Positions 8,041 to 15,040 of a DNA stretch of 35,242 nt are shown here, in pieces. A program made the translations under genes and the position numbers. The notes beneath the pieces were generated by a model that had not been told where the DNA came from, did not search any database, and saw nothing but the letters and a program-made list of their open reading frames with translations. Source of the DNA: DASSCW01 sp036556325 (GTDB lineage: Bacteria; Chloroflexota; Limnocylindria; QHBO01). The DNA lies in the NCBI GenBank assembly GCA_036556325.1, contig DATBJR010000115.1, positions 1-35,242 on the forward strand. Direction: 5' to 3'. How positions within the stretch are numbered: the first letter of the stretch is position 1; each line of letters begins with the position of its first letter.

Positions 8041-9628
8041 AGACGCCGAACTTCGTCTCCGGGATCGGGGCGTTCAGCGCCGCGCTGATGCCCATGGCCA
8101 GCACGCGGCGGGTGTCCATCGGGTCGATGACCCCGTCGTCCCACAGGCGCGCGGTCGAGTAGTAGGGCGACCCCTGGCGCTCGTATTCGGCCAGGATCGG
8201 CGCCTCGAAGGCCTCGCGCTCGGCATCGGTGGCCAGGTCCGTCCGTACCGTCGAGAGGACGCGGGCCGCCTGGGCGCCGCCCATCACGCTGATCCGCGCG
8301 TTGGGCCACATCCACAGCTGTCGTGGCGAGTAGGCGCGCCCCGCCATGCCGTAGTTGCCGGCGCCGAAGCTGCCGCCGATGATCACCGTGAACTTCGGCA
8401 CCGCGGTGGTGGCCACCGCGGTGACCAGCTTGGCGCCGTCCTTGGCAATCCCGCCGGCCTCGTACTCGCGGCCCACCATGAAGCCGGTGATGTTCTGCAG
8501 GAAGATCAACGGGATCCGGCGCTGACTGGCCAGCTCGACGAAATGCGCGCCCTTCAGCGACGAGCTGCTGAAGAGGATCCCGTTGTTGGCCAGGATGCCG
8601 ACCGGGTATCCCTCCAGCCGGGCGAAGCCGCAGACCAGCGTCTCGCCGTAGCGCTCCTTGAACTCGTGGAACTCGCTCGCGTCCACCAGCCGGGCGATGA
8701 CCTCGCGCACGTCGTACCCCTGGCGGCTGTCGGCCGGGATCACCCCGTACAGCTCTGCCGGATCGGCCGATGGCTCCCGCGCCTCCGCGCGCTCCCACGG
8801 TGGCTCGGGCTTGCGCCAGCCCAGGCCGGCCACGATCTCGCGGCCGATGGCGATGGCGTGCTCGTCGTCCAGTGCGAAGTGGTCGGCCACGCCGCTGGTC
8901 ACGGTGTGCACCTCCGCCCCGCCCAGCTCCTCCGCGCTCACCTCCTCGCCGGTCGCCGCCTTCACCAGCGGCGGCCCGCCCAGGAAGATGGTGCCGGTGC
9001 CCTTGACGATGACCGTCTCGTCGGACATGGCCGGCACGTAGGCGCCACCAGCGGTCGAGCTGCCCATGACCAGCGCGATTTGCGGGATGCCGCGCGCGCT
9101 CAGGTTCGCCTGGTTGTAGAAGATGCGGCCGAAGTCGTCCTTGTCCGGGAAGACCTCGTCCTGCAGCGGCAGGAACGCGCCGCCGGAGTCGACCAGGTAG
9201 ATGCACGGCAGCCGGTTCTCGAGCGCGATCTCCTGCGCGCGCAGGTGCTTCTTGACGGTGATCGGGTAGTACGTGCCGCCCTTGACCGTCGCATCGTTGG
9301 CGATGATGGCGCACTCGACGCCCGCCACCTGGCCGATGCCGGTCACCATCCCCGCCCCCGGCGCGTCGCCGTCGTACATGCCCGTGGCGGCCAGGGCGGA
9401 GAGCTCCAGGAAGGCGCTGCCCGGGTCGATCAGCCGCTCGACCCGCTCCCGCACCGGCAGCTTGCCCCGCTCGCGATGCCGGGCAATCGTGCGGTCATCG
9501 CCGGCGGCGCCCCTGCTCGCGATGGCATCGGTCCGTTGCCGCAGCTCATCAACGAGCCGCCGCATGGCAGCGGCGTTCGTCGCAAAGGCGGATGAGGACG
9601 GTTGGAGGGCGGTCCGCAGCTGTGCCAT
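8030..9628 (-). CDS. liuB: 3-methylcrotonyl-CoA carboxylase beta subunit (carboxyltransferase)
   Basis: This 532-residue carboxyltransferase moves the carboxyl group from carboxybiotin on the alpha subunit to methylcrotonyl-CoA. It shows the two crotonase-like halves of the family. The N-terminal half has KGGTYYPITVKKHLRAQEIA, YLVDSGGAFLPLQDEVFPD and GSSTAGGAYVPAMSDE. The C-terminal half has NNGILFSSSSLKGAHF, ITGFMVGREYEAGGIAKDGA, GGSFGAGNYGMAGRAYSPR and WMWPNARISVMGG. The combination YEAGGIAKDGAK plus FGAGNYGMAGRAY is characteristic of MCC beta rather than propionyl-CoA carboxylase beta. The length is normal. The ATG at 9628 has GATAAT ending 10 bases upstream. Two 21-bp repeats lie further upstream (9681-9701 and 9738-9758). 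Its partner alpha subunit is about 2.4 kb away, beyond the VOC, SseB-like and liuC genes. Confidence 0.95.
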   Translation of the reverse strand: MAQLRTALQPSSSAFATNAAAMRRLVDELRQRTDAIASRGAAGDDRTIARHRERGKLPVRERVERLIDPGSAFLELSALAATGMYDGDAPGAGMVTGIGQVAGVECAIIANDATVKGGTYYPITVKKHLRAQEIALENRLPCIYLVDSGGAFLPLQDEVFPDKDDFGRIFYNQANLSARGIPQIALVMGSSTAGGAYVPAMSDETVIVKGTGTIFLGGPPLVKAATGEEVSAEELGGAEVHTVTSGVADHFALDDEHAIAIGREIVAGLGWRKPEPPWERAEAREPSADPAELYGVIPADSRQGYDVREVIARLVDASEFHEFKERYGETLVCGFARLEGYPVGILANNGILFSSSSLKGAHFVELASQRRIPLIFLQNITGFMVGREYEAGGIAKDGAKLVTAVATTAVPKFTVIIGGSFGAGNYGMAGRAYSPRQLWMWPNARISVMGGAQAARVLSTVRTDLATDAEREAFEAPILAEYERQGSPYYSTARLWDDGVIDPMDTRRVLAMGISAALNAPIPETKFGVFRM

Positions 9629-9638
9629 TCGCGCGCCG

Positions 9639-9644
9639 ATTATC
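9639..9644 (-). promoter_or_regulatory. Candidate -10 element of liuB
   Basis: GATAAT on the minus strand (5 of 6 to TATAAT) lies 10 bases before the liuB ATG. A transcript from it would have only a few leader bases or none. The bases where a -35 element should be (9662-9667) read GGACGC, unlike consensus, which would suit an activator-dependent promoter. Confidence 0.5.
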
Positions 9645-9680
9645 GCCGTGCACCGTGTCGGGCGTCCGCACCTGGCAGGA

Positions 9681-9701
9681 CTGTTCCGGTGATCCGCACA
9701 G
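9681..9701. repeat. Operator-like 21-bp repeat, copy 1, upstream of liuB
   Basis: The sequence has left arm CTGTTC, core CGGTGATCC and right arm GCACAG. It is identical to copy 2 except for one base in the right arm. With flanks, GA before and T after are also shared, giving 23 of 24 identical bases. The centre is about 60 bases upstream of the predicted liuB transcription start. Confidence 0.6.
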
Positions 9702-9737
9702 TGCGATGAGCGGGCCGGCAGCAGGCGGTCGCAGTGA

Positions 9738-9758
9738 CTGTTCCGGTGATCCGAACAG
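9738..9758. repeat. Operator-like 21-bp repeat, copy 2, upstream of liuB
   Basis: Left arm CTGTTC, core CGGTGATCC, right arm GAACAG: an inverted repeat with perfect 6-bp arms, 7 bp counting the flanking A and T. It starts 57 bases after copy 1 and lies between the stop of the unknown gene ending at 9795 and liuB. Two near-perfect copies in a 166-bp gap look like binding sites for one regulator. No T-tract follows either, so terminators are unlikely. Confidence 0.6.
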
Positions 9759-9794
9759 TTGGGAGGCCGGGGAAGCCTGCCGCCGGGAGAGGGG

Positions 9795-10373
9795 TCAGGC
9801 GAGGGTGACGAGCGGGACCAGCTGCGTAACGTGCGCCGTGTTGACGATCACCACGCTGACGACGTGCTCGAACGGCGGCTCACCGTTGTGCAACAGGTAG
9901 GCCTCCGTCAGCGGCAGGAAGCGCGGCCCACGCAGCAGCAGCTCCGGTCCGGGTTCCGCGCCGGGCACGACGTGCAGATTGCCGGTCACGCTGAACGGGC
10001 CGGCGCTGAGCGCGACGCGGCGAAGCTTGCGATGCAGGCGCAACTGCCGCGACGCCCGCCACTCGGGTGGCATCGCCAGGACGACCTGCTCGGTCGGCAG
10101 TGACTGCCACTCGCCGTTCTCCTCGGGATTCGGCGCAGGGTCGCGGGCGGTTACGGGCGCCTCGATCGGACCCGGGCTCGGCTGCCACAGCCGCAGCTCG
10201 TCCTGCGCGTTCAGCAGGTCGGTCACCCGCCGGCCGTTGGCCGCGATCCAGCCGACGATCCGGGTGTCCGCGGTGTACAGCTCGATGGGTGCCAGGTCGG
10301 AGGCAAGCGCCACGGCGCCGCTGCCGGCGGTCGCGGTGGGGGCAGTGCCACGTCGCCAGTTCCAGAAGGTCAT
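9795..10373 (-). CDS. Conserved-looking hypothetical protein
   Basis: A 192-residue soluble protein that I do not recognise. It has no signal peptide or membrane helix. The segment IELYTADTRIVGWIAANGRR, followed by VTDLLNAQDELRLW (about residues 30-64), reads like a small beta-rich domain. The C-terminal part (FSVTGNLHVVPGAEPGPELL, FLPLTEAYLLHNGEPPFEHV, VSVVIVNTAHVTQLVPLV) looks like a second copy of a similar beta fold, with 'NTAHVTQL' near the end. The phrases 'VTGNLHVVPG' and 'TDAYL/TEAYL' have the feel of small DNA- or ligand-binding beta barrels, but I assign no function. Codon use is as in its neighbours. It is divergent from the next unknown gene, with 171 bases between them. Confidence 0.65.
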   Translation of the reverse strand: MTFWNWRRGTAPTATAGSGAVALASDLAPIELYTADTRIVGWIAANGRRVTDLLNAQDELRLWQPSPGPIEAPVTARDPAPNPEENGEWQSLPTEQVVLAMPPEWRASRQLRLHRKLRRVALSAGPFSVTGNLHVVPGAEPGPELLLRGPRFLPLTEAYLLHNGEPPFEHVVSVVIVNTAHVTQLVPLVTLA

Positions 10374-10544
10374 GCGGTCCCTGCGCTTCGGCGGCCGCGG
10401 GGCAGCCCGCGGTCCGTGCTCCGCAGGCTACGCGCGCACCGGCTCGGCTCCAACTGCCCGACAGTACTAGGCAGGGCCGTTGCGCCGGTGCACCAGACCA
10501 GGACCTGCAGCCCGCGCGGGCAGGGCGCACACTTCACTGGACCG

Positions 10545-10991
10545 ATGAGCTCCAACAACGCGACAACCCTCACGCTCGCCGACGCACCGGCCGGCATGCC
10601 GGAGCCCGACCTGGCGCCGCCGCAGATCGCGCGCAGCGGCGATGTGTTTGCCCGCCTGCGGATCGTGCATTTCCTGTCGCGGCTGCCACGCAACGCGACG
10701 CTCCAGCTGCGCGAGGCGGTCGCCGCCCTCAACGCGCAGTTTCTGGACTGGTACTTCAGCGAGAAGGTGGTGCTGGCCGAGCTGGTCCAGCTGCAGGCCA
10801 ACTGGTCGATCAGCTTCCACGGGGACGATCGCATCGTGCTCGATCGGAACGCGCGGGGGCACACACTGCTCATCGTCGATTCCAGCCGCATGACGGCGTT
10901 CCTGGTGGCGGAGGCGAAACGCGCCGCTGACGAGGCGAACGAGGAACTGCGCCGCTTCACCCTGGGCGACGGCGTCTCGCCGGACAACTAG
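10545..10991 (+). CDS. Hypothetical protein
   Basis: A 148-residue protein without a recognised family. After a Pro/Ala-rich start (about 30 residues), the body is mostly helical (FARLRIVHFLSRLPRNATLQ, LREAVAALNAQFLDWYFSEK, VVLAELVQLQANWSISFHGD). A short beta section (DRIVLDRNARGHTLLIVDSS) and an amphipathic helix rich in Ala and Glu follow (AEAKRAADEANEELRRF). The frame is open further upstream to 10416, but the composition changes there. ATG at 10545 (MSSNNATTLTLADA) is the more natural start. It is divergent from the unknown gene at 9795-10373 and converges on thyX, with 18 bases between stops. Confidence 0.6.
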   Translation: MSSNNATTLTLADAPAGMPEPDLAPPQIARSGDVFARLRIVHFLSRLPRNATLQLREAVAALNAQFLDWYFSEKVVLAELVQLQANWSISFHGDDRIVLDRNARGHTLLIVDSSRMTAFLVAEAKRAADEANEELRRFTLGDGVSPDN

Positions 10992-11009
10992 CTGCCCCCC
11001 GCAGGGCTT

Positions 11010-11957
11010 CTAGACCCGGTCGGCGTCCCCTGCAGATTCGCTGGCCACTGCCACCGGATGCTCCGGCACGACCTCGTCGGAGGCCATGGGCACTGGCGTT
11101 CGGCGCGGGCGCGGCCGGAAGGGAGAGGTCTCCGGGACGACGGGGCCATCGGCCTCGGTGAGGCTGCCGCCGCGATAGGCCTCCCACACGGCCATCACCG
11201 TGTCGCGGTGCGGGCGGATGCGGCAATGCTCGTCGCGGTTGCCCATCTCGTCGCAGTAGCCGAGCGGGATGCACTTCGGTGCCAGGAACGAGCCGAAGAA
11301 CGGGCTGACCCGGAAGATCTCGTGGCGGATCTGCTTGAACAGCTGGCGGATCTCCCACTGCGCCATGGTGCAGAGCCGCAGGCCGGACATGTGGATCAGC
11401 TGCCGCAGGTTGACCGTCATGATCAGGTTGGTCTGCATGGCGTTCGGGAAGATGAAGCGGGCATCCTCGGCCGGGACCTCGGCCTGCAGCAGCTGTCCAT
11501 ACAGGTCGAGGTTGTCGTCGATCGCCTGCTGGAAGCGGCCGGCCAGGTCATCGGGCAGATCGCCGTTGGCGATGGAGTCCGGCACCGTGTAGTTGTCCCG
11601 CGACTTGAAGCTGACGTAGCGCTGCGACTGCTGGTCGAAGGCGGTCCCGGCCCGATGCCGCACCAGCTGATGTGACAGCGTGCGGGTCACGCCGCTGATG
11701 GCGAAGGTGAAGTTGACATGCTCGATGGTCGAGCCGTGGCCGGACTCCATGACCTTGCGGACGAGGTTCTGCTGCTTCTCATCGGCCACCTGGCGCGAGA
11801 CGGCCTTGTCCCAGATCTGATCCGGCAGCTGCTCGGAATAGCAGGTCCGGCAGGCGGTGTAGATGATGGGCAGGTAGAACTCTTCGACGATCTCCGTGGT
11901 CGGGAAGATGAGCTTGGCGGAGAGCTCGGGGGCGGTCGGCATCGGTCGGCCGAGCAT
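11010..11957 (-). CDS. thyX: FAD-dependent thymidylate synthase ThyX
   Basis: ThyX makes dTMP from dUMP with methylene-tetrahydrofolate and FAD, replacing ThyA. Visible features are the N-terminal TACRTCYSEQLPD and ESGHGSTIEHVNFTFAISGV (dUMP/FAD side). The ThyX motif is at residues 100-113 as RHRAGTAFDQQSQR. The ILE/NLRQLIHMSGLRLCTMAQWE block follows, where Arg and His contact FAD and nucleotide. The canonical motif has seven residues between RHR and the Ser; here there are eight. The protein is long (315 residues against roughly 220-250). It has a cysteine-containing stretch (Cys229, Cys235, Cys245 with His244 and His250) and a disordered Pro-rich tail after about residue 265. The start is ATG at 11957, with a second possible start at 11942. 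A palindrome with DnaA-box-like sites lies 30-60 bases upstream. Confidence 0.93.
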   Translation of the reverse strand: MLGRPMPTAPELSAKLIFPTTEIVEEFYLPIIYTACRTCYSEQLPDQIWDKAVSRQVADEKQQNLVRKVMESGHGSTIEHVNFTFAISGVTRTLSHQLVRHRAGTAFDQQSQRYVSFKSRDNYTVPDSIANGDLPDDLAGRFQQAIDDNLDLYGQLLQAEVPAEDARFIFPNAMQTNLIMTVNLRQLIHMSGLRLCTMAQWEIRQLFKQIRHEIFRVSPFFGSFLAPKCIPLGYCDEMGNRDEHCRIRPHRDTVMAVWEAYRGGSLTEADGPVVPETSPFRPRPRRTPVPMASDEVVPEHPVAVASESAGDADRV

Positions 11958-11985
11958 ACCACCGAGTCAGGGCCGACAGCGCTCC

Positions 11986-12014
11986 TTGTCCACAACATAT
12001 TGCGTTGTGGATAA
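11986..12014. promoter_or_regulatory. Palindrome with two DnaA-box-like 9-mers upstream of thyX
   Basis: TCCACAAC (11989-11996) and GTTGTGGA (12004-12011) form a perfect 8-bp inverted repeat around a 7-base centre. It overlaps TTGTCCACA on the plus strand (11986-11994) and TTATCCACA on the minus strand (12006-12014). TTATCCACA is the exact high-affinity DnaA box; the other differs by one base. The site is in the 67-bp gap between the ferredoxin-reductase stop and thyX. No T-run follows on the minus strand, so a terminator reading is weaker. Confidence 0.55.
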
Positions 12015-12024
12015 CTCGAGGCCG

Positions 12025-12810
12025 CTATGTTGTGGCCCAGTACTCCTCACGGCGGATGGCGTCCACAGCAACACCACGAGCGACGAGCCACTCTGCCGCG
12101 CCGTCGACCACGGCCGGGTTGCCGCAGAGGTAGGCGATCACGCCGTCGGGCTGGAGGCGGAAGCCGGCCCACACCTCGGGCAGCAGATCCAGGGCGCGCC
12201 CGCAGTGGAACGCGGCCGGCGACGAGCCCGGCCCGGCCCGGGACACCGCTGGAACATACGAAAAGCGGGGAGCTTCGGCCGCCCACCGCTGAAGGCGGTC
12301 CCGGTATGCCAGCTCCTGCTCGTGCCTGACCCCGTGGAGCACGATCGTGGGCGGGGGAGCCGGGTGCCGGGTGAGGGCTGCGGCCATTGCCACGATCGGT
12401 GCGATGCCCGTCCCGGTGGCGACGAACAGGTGCGCCCGCCGGTCGTCCGGGGTGAGGCGAAAGATCCCCTTGGCCGGCCCGATGCGCAGGCGCGATCCGA
12501 CGTTCGTCGCCCAGAGCCGCGGCGTCAGCTGGCCGCCTGAGACCTGGCGCACCAGGAACTCCAGGGGTACGCCGCCGGGACTTCCACTCGGCGAGTAGGG
12601 ACGCTGGAGCCATCCGCCGTCGTAGGGCAGGCCGAGGCTCATGTACTGGCCCGGTTGGAAGGGCAGCGGCCCGTCATCCGGCATCACCAGGATGATCTGA
12701 ACATCCTCGGTCAGGTGCTCGCGCCCGACGAGCGTGGCGTTGGCCGTCAGTGGCGGGCGAGGCCGCGGGCGCTCGGCCGGGGCGCCGAGGAGAACCGGTG
12801 TCCCCGCCAT
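12025..12810 (-). CDS. Ferredoxin--NAD(P)+ reductase-like flavoprotein
   Basis: A 261-residue FAD/NAD(P)-binding oxidoreductase of the ferredoxin-NADP reductase superfamily. It has LPFQPGQYMSLGLPYDGGW, followed by RPYSPSGSPG (FAD-binding RxYS, about residues 80-89). GTGIAPIVAM is the NAD(P)-binding glycine motif. VLHGVRHEQELAYRDRL follows, and AYLCGNPAVVDGAAEWL near the end is the usual CGxP motif. The ATG at 12810 shares one base with the ferredoxin stop (TGATG), so the two proteins are almost certainly translated together. The ferredoxin is then the likely redox partner. Reduction direction and NAD versus NADP preference are not visible. The frame is open further upstream but lies inside the ferredoxin gene, so the longer version is rejected. 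Confidence 0.85.
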   Translation of the reverse strand: MAGTPVLLGAPAERPRPRPPLTANATLVGREHLTEDVQIILVMPDDGPLPFQPGQYMSLGLPYDGGWLQRPYSPSGSPGGVPLEFLVRQVSGGQLTPRLWATNVGSRLRIGPAKGIFRLTPDDRRAHLFVATGTGIAPIVAMAAALTRHPAPPPTIVLHGVRHEQELAYRDRLQRWAAEAPRFSYVPAVSRAGPGSSPAAFHCGRALDLLPEVWAGFRLQPDGVIAYLCGNPAVVDGAAEWLVARGVAVDAIRREEYWATT

Positions 12811-13097
12811 CAGGCCGGGTGCAGCGTGTCGACCTGCTGTCGCGCTATGGCCGGGTCGCGGTACCACGCGGCGTCGATGGCCGCGTAGACCTCCCACTCC
12901 CCGGGCAGCTCGCGATCAACGAGGATTGCCTCGTTCGGGCAGACCTTGGCGCACTGCCCGCATTCGATGCAGGCGTCGGCATCGATGTAGAACTTGCGGT
13001 CGGGGCCGGGATCGGCAGCGATGCAGTCCACGGGGCAGACGTCCACGCAGGACTGGTCGTTGTGGTCGACGCACGGGGCGGCGACGACGTAAGTCAT
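12810..13097 (-). CDS. fdxA: 7Fe ferredoxin ([3Fe-4S][4Fe-4S])
   Basis: This 95-residue ferredoxin carries cysteines at 9, 17, 21, 25, 43, 46, 49 and 53. Spacing matches Azotobacter FdI-type 7Fe ferredoxins: 9, 17 and 53 would hold the [3Fe-4S] cluster, 21, 43, 46 and 49 the [4Fe-4S] cluster, and 25 is the free cysteine. Sequence landmarks are APCVDHNDQSCVDVCPVDC and ACIECGQCAKVCPNEA. The C-terminal extension (WEVYAAIDAAWYRDPAIARQ) is typical of this group. It is co-translated with the downstream reductase (TGATG). A GGAGG exists about 30 bases before the ATG, too far to serve as a normal ribosome site. GATCAT seven bases upstream is a weak leaderless -10 candidate. Confidence 0.93.
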   Translation of the reverse strand: MTYVVAAPCVDHNDQSCVDVCPVDCIAADPGPDRKFYIDADACIECGQCAKVCPNEAILVDRELPGEWEVYAAIDAAWYRDPAIARQQVDTLHPA

Positions 13098-13157
13098 GGC
13101 AGCGATGATCTGTTGCGGGTTGTCACCTCCAACGAGGCATCCCCGCGCGGCGAAGTT

Positions 13158-14588
13158 TCAGCCTGCCGACGAGCGGCGCTCCTCGAGCCGCACGAGGCCA
13201 TGGCGTCGATCGAACCCGATCCGGTTGCCACCGGCCGCCTTGGCCGATGCGAGCGCCTCGTCGGCGGACGCCAGCAGCTCGTCGGCGGAGAGCTCCATGC
13301 CGGGCCGCATGAAGGCGACGCCGATTGAGACCGAGATCGTGAGCTCGCCAACGTCCGTTTCGATGGGCCGGCTGATGAGCCGCTGGCGAAGGGCATCGGC
13401 GAACACCGCGGCACCGCGCTCGTCGGTGTGCGGCAGGATGGCCATGAAGCTGTCGCCGCCCACACGGCCGAGCGCGTCGGCCTCCCGCATGCGCAGCCGC
13501 AGGCGGAGCGCCAGCTCGCGCAGGACCGTGTCGCCGGTGGTGAAGCCATGCGCATGGTTGATGGCCGAGAAGTCGTCCACGTCCAGCAGCATCACGGCCA
13601 CCGGGTGCGTGTAGCGGCGCGATTCGGCCGCTTCGAGCGCCAGGCGCTCGAGGATGGCACGCCGGCTGGCGACGCCGGTCAAGGAGTCCTGGGTGGCGGT
13701 GCGGGCCAGCTCGGCGCGCTGCAGCTCCAGCGTGCGACGTGCCTGCAGCAGCTCCTCGATGGTCCCGCGCAGCTCCCGTGCCAGCCGCAGGGCCTCGTCG
13801 TCCATCACTCGTGCGATGACGGGCGGCCTGACCGCAGCCGGGATTGGCGGTGGCACCACTGCAGCCGGCGCTGGCGTGACCGCCATCGCCTGCGCGTCCA
13901 CCAGGCGGGCGCGGGGCCAGCCCAGGCTGACCGCGGCAGCGAGCATCGCCACCAGTGGGAACGCCGCGTCCAGGGCGCCCGGCCGCATGGCGGTCATGGC
14001 GGCGAAGGCGCCGGCCAGCAGGCCGACGCCGAGCACCGGTCCGGGGACGGCGGCCGCCGCCGCGAGCGCTGCCGCGGCCGCCGCGAACCACGGTGACAGC
14101 GGCAGTGGCACCGGCGCGAACAGCGACGCCGCCAGCACCGCCTCGACGGTGATGGCCAGCAGCACAAAGGCGACGCGCCGGCCGCGCTCGGTCAGGACGA
14201 AGGGCGGGAGCAGGCGCGCCAGGAGCAGGAGCACGGCGCAGCACGCCATGGCGATCGGCAGACCGCCGTCTGGGAATTCCTCGGGTGCGCCGACGGCGTG
14301 GAAGCTCCCTGCCGCGAGGCCCACCCCCAGGCAGCCGAAGGCAGCGCTCTCGAGCATGGCGGCGCCGCCACCCGTGCGGAACCCGTCCGCCAGGCGCAGG
14401 CTGGCAGCCACGCCCAGGCCCAGTGCCGCAGCGGCAGCCAGCCAGACGCCGAGCCAGCTCGGCGCGCCCGGCGCCGACAGGCTGAGCGGCGGGAAGAGCC
14501 GCAGCAGGGCCACGGCTGCCGGGGCGAGCAGCGCCGCCGTGAGCGTGGCGCCGGCACGGGCCAGGACGTCCGCAGGCGTGCGATCCAC
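13158..14588 (-). CDS. Membrane GGDEF-domain protein with degenerate GGDSF motif
   Basis: A 476-residue protein. The N-terminal half (about 1-245) holds some eight hydrophobic segments rich in Ala, Leu and Val. A short coiled coil follows (ALRLARELRGTIEELLQARR, TLELQRAELARTA), then a GGDEF domain from DSLTGVASRRAILERL (about 295) to the end. The catalytic signature reads GRVGGDSFMAILP: residues 377-381 are GGDSF, with Ser380 where active diguanylate cyclases carry Glu. The inhibitory-site motif RxxD is present at 368-371 (READ), at the proper five-residue distance. This combination suggests c-di-GMP binding without full synthesis, but activity cannot be excluded. The start is GTG at 14588, with TACTAT about 35 bases upstream. 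No EAL, PAS or GAF domain is visible. Confidence 0.88.
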   Translation of the reverse strand: MDRTPADVLARAGATLTAALLAPAAVALLRLFPPLSLSAPGAPSWLGVWLAAAAALGLGVAASLRLADGFRTGGGAAMLESAAFGCLGVGLAAGSFHAVGAPEEFPDGGLPIAMACCAVLLLLARLLPPFVLTERGRRVAFVLLAITVEAVLAASLFAPVPLPLSPWFAAAAAALAAAAAVPGPVLGVGLLAGAFAAMTAMRPGALDAAFPLVAMLAAAVSLGWPRARLVDAQAMAVTPAPAAVVPPPIPAAVRPPVIARVMDDEALRLARELRGTIEELLQARRTLELQRAELARTATQDSLTGVASRRAILERLALEAAESRRYTHPVAVMLLDVDDFSAINHAHGFTTGDTVLRELALRLRLRMREADALGRVGGDSFMAILPHTDERGAAVFADALRQRLISRPIETDVGELTISVSIGVAFMRPGMELSADELLASADEALASAKAAGGNRIGFDRRHGLVRLEERRSSAG

Positions 14589-14668
14589 CGCGCGAGTCTT
14601 CGAGGGGGCCGGCGCGGTCGCAATAGTACGAAGGGGCGCAGGCCGGCCCGCGGCCCTATCCTCCGCGC

Positions 14669-15040
14669 ATGGCCGGCCGAACGGTGATGTCGCGCAGAGC
14701 GTTCCTGGAGGCGACCGATCGGCTGATCGGCCAGGGCCAGCAGATCGCCGAGCAGCCCGACTGGAACCGGTTTCGCGCCTGGCTGCTCAATTCGGACGAG
14801 CTGCTCGAACGGGTGTGGGGCCGAATGGACCGCTACCACCTGGCCTGGCTGAACGTTGGGCGCGACTCGGCGCCGCCCGGCTCGCTGCTGGACGAGGCGG
14901 GCACGAACCGCTTCGTGGCGGAGGTGGCCAGCGCGAAGCTGGCGGTGCTGCGTACGATGAGGAGCGCGGTGGCAGCCCACGGCTGGACGCTGCTCAGCAA
15001 CGACGAGGAGGACGCGGGCGAGGATGACCTACCGGCCTGA
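14669..15040 (+). CDS. Hypothetical protein
   Basis: A 123-residue helical, hydrophilic protein with no recognised domain. Its middle part is rich in Trp and Leu (WNRFRAWLLNSDELLERVWG, RMDRYHLAWLNVGRDSAPPG) and its C-terminal tail is acidic (NDEEDAGEDDLPA). Its last 17 bases overlap the PIG-L deacetylase gene, so the two are probably co-expressed. The ATG at 14669 has TATCCT six bases upstream and no Shine-Dalgarno, fitting a leaderless mRNA; a second ATG lies six codons later. It is divergent from the GGDEF gene, with 80 bases between starts. No function is assigned. Confidence 0.65.
   Translation: MAGRTVMSRRAFLEATDRLIGQGQQIAEQPDWNRFRAWLLNSDELLERVWGRMDRYHLAWLNVGRDSAPPGSLLDEAGTNRFVAEVASAKLAVLRTMRSAVAAHGWTLLSNDEEDAGEDDLPA

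Noticed and set aside
7631..9595. Plus-strand frame of 654 codons across the VOC/liuB region
   Set aside because: It overlaps two well-supported genes, has low-complexity Arg/His/Asp content and no recognisable motif.
12027..12036. Third CCACAACATA-like copy near the thyX palindrome
   Set aside because: It is the end of the ferredoxin-reductase coding sequence (Ala-Thr-Thr-stop) and lacks the TTATCCACA form, so it was not counted as a site.
13098..13135. Ten-codon GTG mini-frame after a GGAGG, ending in ATGA with the ferredoxin start
   Set aside because: The GGAGG overlaps the GTG itself, leaving no spacing for initiation, and there is no sign of selection.
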